11,515 nucleotides of DNA from Isohypsibius dastychi (taxonomy: Eukaryota > Tardigrada > Eutardigrada > Parachela > Isohypsibiidae), in the NCBI GenBank assembly GCA_034696485.1, contig JAQIWT010001284.1, positions 1-11,515 of the forward strand, written 5' to 3'. The notes beneath the pieces were generated by a model. It made no database searches. It saw only the letters and a list, made by a program, of their open reading frames with translations, and had not been told where the DNA came from. Positions 7,405-11,515 of the stretch are shown here, in pieces. A program made the position numbers and the translations under genes. The stretch's first letter is position 1, and each line of letters begins with the position of its first letter.

Positions 7405-8033
7405 TGAGTTGGTGTCATTAGTATATATAAGGTTGAACATAAACTTCAATGTGGCAGTGTGTGGTCACTATACAGTTTGCTTTGCATATCAATGATCAAA
7501 TCTGATCGGTAAGAGAAACAAAGTTGAAGGGAAAGAAATGATGGGGGAACTCAAGTTATATGAAGTTGCTAATAGAAAAATGGAATAAAACAGGCGGTTT
7601 GTATGACGAGGGATGATGAGAAAGAAAAGGTTCGTTCGCGCTGAGGGATAACTATATACACATAAGAACACAAGGACGATGAGCAGGAAAGCACATATAG
7701 GAGATTCCTTTGGAAGGATAATACAACACGTAAACATAGCGACGATATTCTCAAGTAGCTGTTTCGCATAGTTGGAGGAAGGGACGACGATTGCTGCTCA
7801 AGCCACTTGATATCAGTTGCTGAGGCATGTTGAAGGTAGCGATTGACCGGAAAGACCGATGACGATAATAATTTGGAGGCTGAATGAAATGACGATTGGA
7901 ATTGGAAGGGGGAACACATTCCCATAGCTCTGAGTTAGGAAATGTCTCGAAAGGGATGATGACGATGATAATGATGAGAATTGACGCTGCTTTGTTCTGC
8001 TCCCTCGCGATGATGATGACGACATCAGCTGCC
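7405..8033. other. Convergent intergenic region, 3' ends of two genes
   Basis: This is the shared 3' region of the transporter (+) and the RING protein (-). AATAAA at 7584-7589, 180 bases past the transporter stop, is a plausible poly(A) signal for it. No matching TTTATT was seen for the minus-strand gene. The plus strand is purine-rich, with impure GAT/GAC triplet tracts near 7958-7985 and 8008-8022. This makes several open frames on the pyrimidine-rich minus strand; their Ser/Leu/Phe-rich translations look like composition artefacts, not genes. Confidence 0.5.
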
Positions 8034-10007
8034 CTATAGAACGGAATTTGCCAAAGTCGTGGAAGTTGTTGATGTGACCGATGGGGCCGGAATTCTCCTC
8101 TCATCGCTCCTTTGTCGGACGGTATGCAACTCCCTTACAAGCACAGCGTTCTCCACGTGTAGATCATCCGCATTGTGAGAACGCCTGGCAATGTGCGAGA
8201 AGGGTAAATTCCCCTCAGCCACTGTATCGCCGTTGACCTCATCGTCCTCTTCATGAGGTTGGCGAGGTCTTGGATTTAGAGTGGCTGCCGAAGTCGTTAG
8301 GACGTTGAGTGCGGGCGCTGACCGTGATTGCCGGAGCCGAGACCCACTCTTGGAGCTTCCGCTAGAGGACATCGAACTATTTCGTCTTTTATCCTCCGAT
8401 GCAATGACGATCCTACACTCCGGACAAGTCGTATTCCCAGACACTTCGGTCCACATGATTAAACACGCAGCGTGGAAAACGTGGCCGCATTCGAGGCGGG
8501 CAAACGCGGTAGAGAGGGACTGGGTAGTGAGTTTATACTTGCCTGCTGAGATTGTTCCAATGCACTTCGAGACAGTCGTTTTGTCTACCACAGCTTCTCC
8601 GTGACAAATAATGCACGGATTGTCCGCGAGATCTTCAGGCAGCAATTCAGTGAAGGTGACAACCTTGGGTTTGTTCGTTCTCCTATGCGCGAAGGCATTA
8701 TGTTCTTGCTCGGCTGCTCTCTGCGCGATTGTCCTTCGCAAATTCTCGCGTCTCTGCCGAACCACCACTACGAGAGCTAGCATGGACAGGAAGAAGAGTC
8801 CAAGAACGACCGCCAGAGCAATTGTTGAGAAATTTGGCCCAGAGGACGACGATGGGGCTGCAGGCTGAGCCGTGGGAGCAGGTTGCGGAACTGTGGGGAC
8901 CGTCGGAACGGGGGGGGATGTGGGGGGAAAGGACACAGGAGGAAATGGCGGGGGAGTGGGCGCAGGCGTGAATGACACCACCCTCAGTTGTTGTCCGGCG
9001 TTTGTTGCGTCGATTACCGCTTTCACTATCGGACCGTCAAGCCCGCCATTCTGCACGAAAGACGTCTCAACGTCCCGCGTAAAGGTACACAGCGCATTGG
9101 TCATTTCAATAGCATTTCCCAGGAGAGACCCCGCCGAATTTCCTTCAAATAGCACCGCGCTCGCTGCCACGTCCTCAGCCATAGACAGCGCTCCACCCTT
9201 GGCGATAGCACTGTTATTGGTAAAATTGCACAGGTTAAACCTCAACTCCGCAGCCGGGCTCTGAATATGCACCGCGCCGCCGGTGCGTGCCGAATTCGAA
9301 TCAAACCATGATGTATCAAACCGCATCTTGAGGCCAAATTCAGATGGGTCGCTATAAATATTGTAGTAAACGGCTCCACCGTAACCAAATTCCGTATTAG
9401 ATGAGTTGGCAATGTTTTCTCTAAACACACAATCTGTACATGTGAAAGAGCTAAGCGACGGCATATATAACATGATAGCTCCTCCATTGCCAGTCGTGGT
9501 GACGCACCTTGTCAAGATAACCGACAGCAAAGTCAGAGCCGATGAAGTTCCGAATGCAGACGATGATCTGGTGTATACTGCAATGCAACCTCCACCCGCC
9601 GGAGCGGAGTAAGGTGCTGCAGTAGCCAGTGATGTAGCATTTTCGCCCCTTCCGTCCTCCAGCGTCACGTTGGCAAGAGTTAAATCCCCCCTCAGATACA
9701 ATTCAAATATTCTGGTTGAGCCGTTTCCGCTTAACCTGACCGTATTGGGCGCACTCGCCGAGACTGTTACTCTCCTATTGACTAGGATGGCTCTATCCAG
9801 CAAGTACAAACCAGGCGAGACCACGATCGTCGAGGGTCCACCGGTCGCCTCAACCGCTGCTTGCAAGGACGCAACATCGAATACTATAGTCGCCTCCGTC
9901 AGGCAACAAACTGCCCAGCAAAATATTAGCAAGAATCTCCACGCAGAGTAAGGAGAACGCCGCCTTCGCCGTCTCGCCGAAGCGAGGTAAGGCGTAAAGC
10001 CAGACAT
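8034..10007 (-). CDS. Membrane protein with Pmp-type beta-helix ectodomain and cytosolic RING-H2 finger, 657 aa
   Basis: Domains in order: a basic n-region with six Arg (12-17) and hydrophobic core (22-38), read as a signal peptide or anchor; a beta-helix ectodomain (about 40-345); a proline-rich stalk (348-382); one membrane span (about 393-417); a basic juxtamembrane stretch; a RING-H2 finger; a Ser/Arg-rich tail (540-657). The ectodomain has four GGA-[ILV] motifs (175, 210, 243, 271) and four FxxN motifs (195, 235, 262, 287), the alternating signature of chlamydial polymorphic outer membrane protein (Pmp) repeats and related right-handed beta-helices. It has six Cys and several N-glycosylation sequons. 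The RING ligands are C465, C468, C507, H509, H512, C515, C528 and C531, spaced C-x2-C-x38-C-x-H-x2-H-x2-C-x12-C-x2-C, with an unusually long first loop. All eight are present, so E3 ubiquitin ligase activity is likely. The ectodomain's ligand is unknown. One uninterrupted frame. Confidence 0.85.
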   Translation of the reverse strand: MSGFTPYLASARRRRRRSPYSAWRFLLIFCWAVCCLTEATIVFDVASLQAAVEATGGPSTIVVSPGLYLLDRAILVNRRVTVSASAPNTVRLSGNGSTRIFELYLRGDLTLANVTLEDGRGENATSLATAAPYSAPAGGGCIAVYTRSSSAFGTSSALTLLSVILTRCVTTTGNGGAIMLYMPSLSSFTCTDCVFRENIANSSNTEFGYGGAVYYNIYSDPSEFGLKMRFDTSWFDSNSARTGGAVHIQSPAAELRFNLCNFTNNSAIAKGGALSMAEDVAASAVLFEGNSAGSLLGNAIEMTNALCTFTRDVETSFVQNGGLDGPIVKAVIDATNAGQQLRVVSFTPAPTPPPFPPVSFPPTSPPVPTVPTVPQPAPTAQPAAPSSSSGPNFSTIALAVVLGLFFLSMLALVVVVRQRRENLRRTIAQRAAEQEHNAFAHRRTNKPKVVTFTELLPEDLADNPCIICHGEAVVDKTTVSKCIGTISAGKYKLTTQSLSTAFARLECGHVFHAACLIMWTEVSGNTTCPECRIVIASEDKRRNSSMSSSGSSKSGSRLRQSRSAPALNVLTTSAATLNPRPRQPHEEDDEVNGDTVAEGNLPFSHIARRSHNADDLHVENAVLVRELHTVRQRSDERRIPAPSVTSTTSTTLANSVL

Positions 10008-10123
10008 GAGACGGGTGGATTAGCGCGCACCCAACGGCGAATGGGTGGGAGTCATATCTATAGACTTGATTGAACCTATAGGTGGGTGAGTGATATGATA
10101 CTCAAGCGAAATCGCCCGAAGTT

Positions 10124-10143
10124 GGAACCCTGGTCAGGGTTCC
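10124..10143. repeat. Palindrome, 9-base perfect arms
   Basis: GGAACCCTG (10124-10132) is mirrored by CAGGGTTCC (10135-10143) around GT. It lies about 117 bases upstream of the RING protein's start codon, in the position of its promoter or 5' leader, so a dimeric transcription-factor site is possible. Nothing links it to a named factor. Confidence 0.5.
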
Positions 10144-10326
10144 GTGAAGAAGATTCGCCTCGCCAAAATGCGATCCCACCAATGAGTAGTATCTCGTAGA
10201 TTGATCGAACCACCGCTTATCAATTTTGAGTTGGCACCGTGAATTCTTGTTACTTTCCGACGTAATCGAGTTGCGCCGTGACATAAAGTTTGAAGGGCAA
10301 AATGCGTGCGCAACGTGGTTTGATAT

Positions 10327-10818
10327 GTGAGCCCTTTCTTCGAATATAGACTTGGTATGCCACCTAATTCTGAGCCTTATCCTCTGAGTTTGCCGGTTCG
10401 AAATATATTCTCTGCTCTTGGAGCAAGCGCTAGTCCGAAAAGCTATTCCTCTTCGACCCTCTTCTCTTTGGGCGTCTTTTTCCTCGGACCGAGCCCCTTG
10501 CCTCGGTTCAGAGTCTGGACGTGTCTCTTGCCACCTTTCCCAACGAACGGGCGAACACTAGCCGCCTTGTTATGCTTTCCTCACTCGGCTCGTTCTGTTG
10601 TTCCTCCAAGTCGCTCAGCCCCCACCTTGCTTTGTCGCCCTGCAAGAACCCTTGCGGCGGCGCGTTGTTCCTCCTCCCTGCAGAGACCTCCTCGCCCGTG
10701 TGTCTCTTCCTTCTACCTGCCTCTCTGCCACGTGTATATATATATTGGTTCGACTTGGTTTTGTCATACCGTCATAGCATACCCGCTTCATACGACCGCC
10801 TCTAGCTGGAGCGCCTGA
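10327..10818 (+). other. Pyrimidine-rich tract open on both strands, gene status unresolved
   Basis: On the plus strand a frame is open to a stop at 10816-10818; its first ATG is at 10357 (153 residues). The translation is rich in Ser, Pro, Leu, Arg and Cys with no domain I recognise. AATAAA lies about 30 bases past the stop (near 10842), which would suit a transcript. On the minus strand, 10771-10511 is open for 87 codons without any Met, and an overlapping frame ending in a stop at 10444 would encode a basic tail (GKGLGPRKKTPKEK). The plus strand is strongly C/T-rich here, which lengthens frames by chance. A TA-repeat at about 10734-10745 could be a TATA element. I cannot decide between a short plus-strand gene, a minus-strand exon and non-coding sequence. 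Confidence 0.25.
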
Positions 10819-11515
10819 TGAGCCTGAGCGAGTCTTCGAATAATAAAAGTGTGTTGTCGACCGTCAGAGGCGTCCGAGCACGCTGCGAGAGACCGATAAA
10901 TGCTGGTCGCGCATGATTATTGCAGTGCCGAAGTCCTTCTTCTACGAGCCATGAATAAAATACTATACGCGAAATATTTTATTATTACGAGTCGCTTTAG
11001 CCTGAGACTGAGAGGATGATGATGTCAACGACACAAAGAAGTTGAAGGACAAACGCATGAGATGGGAGAGGAGGACGAGAAGGCGAGAGAGAGACAAGGC
11101 GAAGGGAGGAGAAACGACAATCCGTCCCGGGCGAACAACTACGAGCATGTACTAGAATCATACTACGAGCGTTTGGAAGTATTCTCTTGGGTTTAACTAT
11201 TGAACCTTCCCACAAGTTTAAAGTCATGTCTAAGAGCTCATTTAAAAATATTACCTTAAGGTAGTCGGTCCCGTTTTCTAGGCGGTTTTTCCGCTTTGTT
11301 CAGAACACAACGATACGAAAACACGAACGTACTCGCCTAAACATCTACATTCACTTCTACACCTCGAGTCAAAAGTGTCATTATTAAAACCTTGAGAGCA
11401 CCATTTTACTAGTGCGGACAAGATTGTATTGCTCCGTCATACTCAGCTTCTGGTGTTACCTCGTCCTCGCTAAGCAAATCCTTGGCATTGCGGTCTTGGA
11501 CGTCTCAGCTGCTCA
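10819..11515. other. No confident gene; purine-rich tract and small palindrome
   Basis: Positions 11010-11110 are purine-rich on the plus strand (GAT triplets, then GAGAGGAGGACGAG-type sequence). Frames opposite it are Ser/Leu/Arg-rich and read as composition artefacts. A perfect 12-base palindrome TACCTTAAGGTA sits at 11252-11263. The far right edge may contain part of a minus-strand terminal exon (stop at 11409-11411), which is reported separately because the support is weak. Confidence 0.4.
10954..10983. terminator. AT-rich hairpin with AATAAA on both strands
   Basis: AATAAAATA (10954-10962) is mirrored exactly by TATTTTATT (10975-10983) across a 12-base loop. AATAAA is therefore read at 10954-10959 on the plus strand and at 10983-10978 on the minus strand. 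This symmetric layout suits a two-way polyadenylation site between convergent transcripts. Neither flanking transcript is itself certain. Confidence 0.35.

Noticed and set aside
7489-8104. Several minus-strand Ser/Leu/Phe-rich frames
   Set aside because: They come from a pyrimidine-rich 3' region with impure GAT triplets, and overlap each other in different frames.
8905-8965. G-rich runs that might be a G-quadruplex or simple repeat
   Set aside because: They encode the proline-rich stalk (PPPFPPVSFPP) on the other strand, which explains them sufficiently.
8281-9951. Plus-strand frames of 68-130 codons
   Set aside because: All are antisense shadows of the 657-residue RING protein, whose domain motifs are clear.
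1-11515. CRISPR array, operon-style defence system or bacterial mobile element
   Set aside because: No spacer-repeat pattern, no tight gene spacing and no transposase. Spliced introns and secretory domains point to a eukaryotic chromosome.

Overview
This window reads as nuclear DNA of a gene-sparse, intron-poor eukaryote, most likely a microbial alga or protist. The evidence is direct. One gene is interrupted by two very short spliceosomal introns (56 and 48 bases, GTGAGT and GTAAGT donors, AG acceptors). The genes sit singly with no operon spacing. The protein types are eukaryotic: a Golgi-type GT23 fucosyltransferase, an animal-type SLC10 transporter, and a secretory membrane protein with a RING-H2 domain. 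The lineage cannot be fixed by reading. A red-algal or other protist origin is only a guess. I see no rRNA, tRNA, CRISPR array, phage or intact transposon.

Layout, left to right. Positions 1-548 hold a decayed tandem repeat of roughly 150 bases and the leader of a 490-residue orphan multipass membrane protein (549-2021, +). Positions 2022-2546 hold two strong inverted repeats, followed by a 78-residue single-pass small protein (2547-2783, +) that looks like a mitochondrial inner-membrane assembly factor. A three-exon FUT8/NodZ-like fucosyltransferase runs on the minus strand (3033-4714). A 1.5-kb divergent intergenic region (4715-6252) separates it from the transporter and contains a composite hairpin and a cluster of TTGAC cores. 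The SLC10/bile acid:sodium symporter-like protein lies at 6253-7404 (+). It converges on a 657-residue minus-strand protein (8034-10007). That protein has a signal sequence, a beta-helix ectodomain with Pmp-type GGA/FxxN repeats, a proline-rich stalk, one membrane span and a cytosolic RING-H2 finger. The last 1.5 kb has no gene I can call with confidence. It holds a perfect palindrome, a strand-asymmetric tract open on both strands, an AT-rich hairpin carrying AATAAA on both strands, and a possible terminal exon cut by the right edge.

The genes do not form an evident pathway. Several products enter the secretory or membrane system, which may be coincidence. The most unusual item is the beta-helix/transmembrane/RING-H2 architecture. 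The spliced fucosyltransferase is the best-supported reconstruction, because both junctions restore one continuous 525-residue frame.
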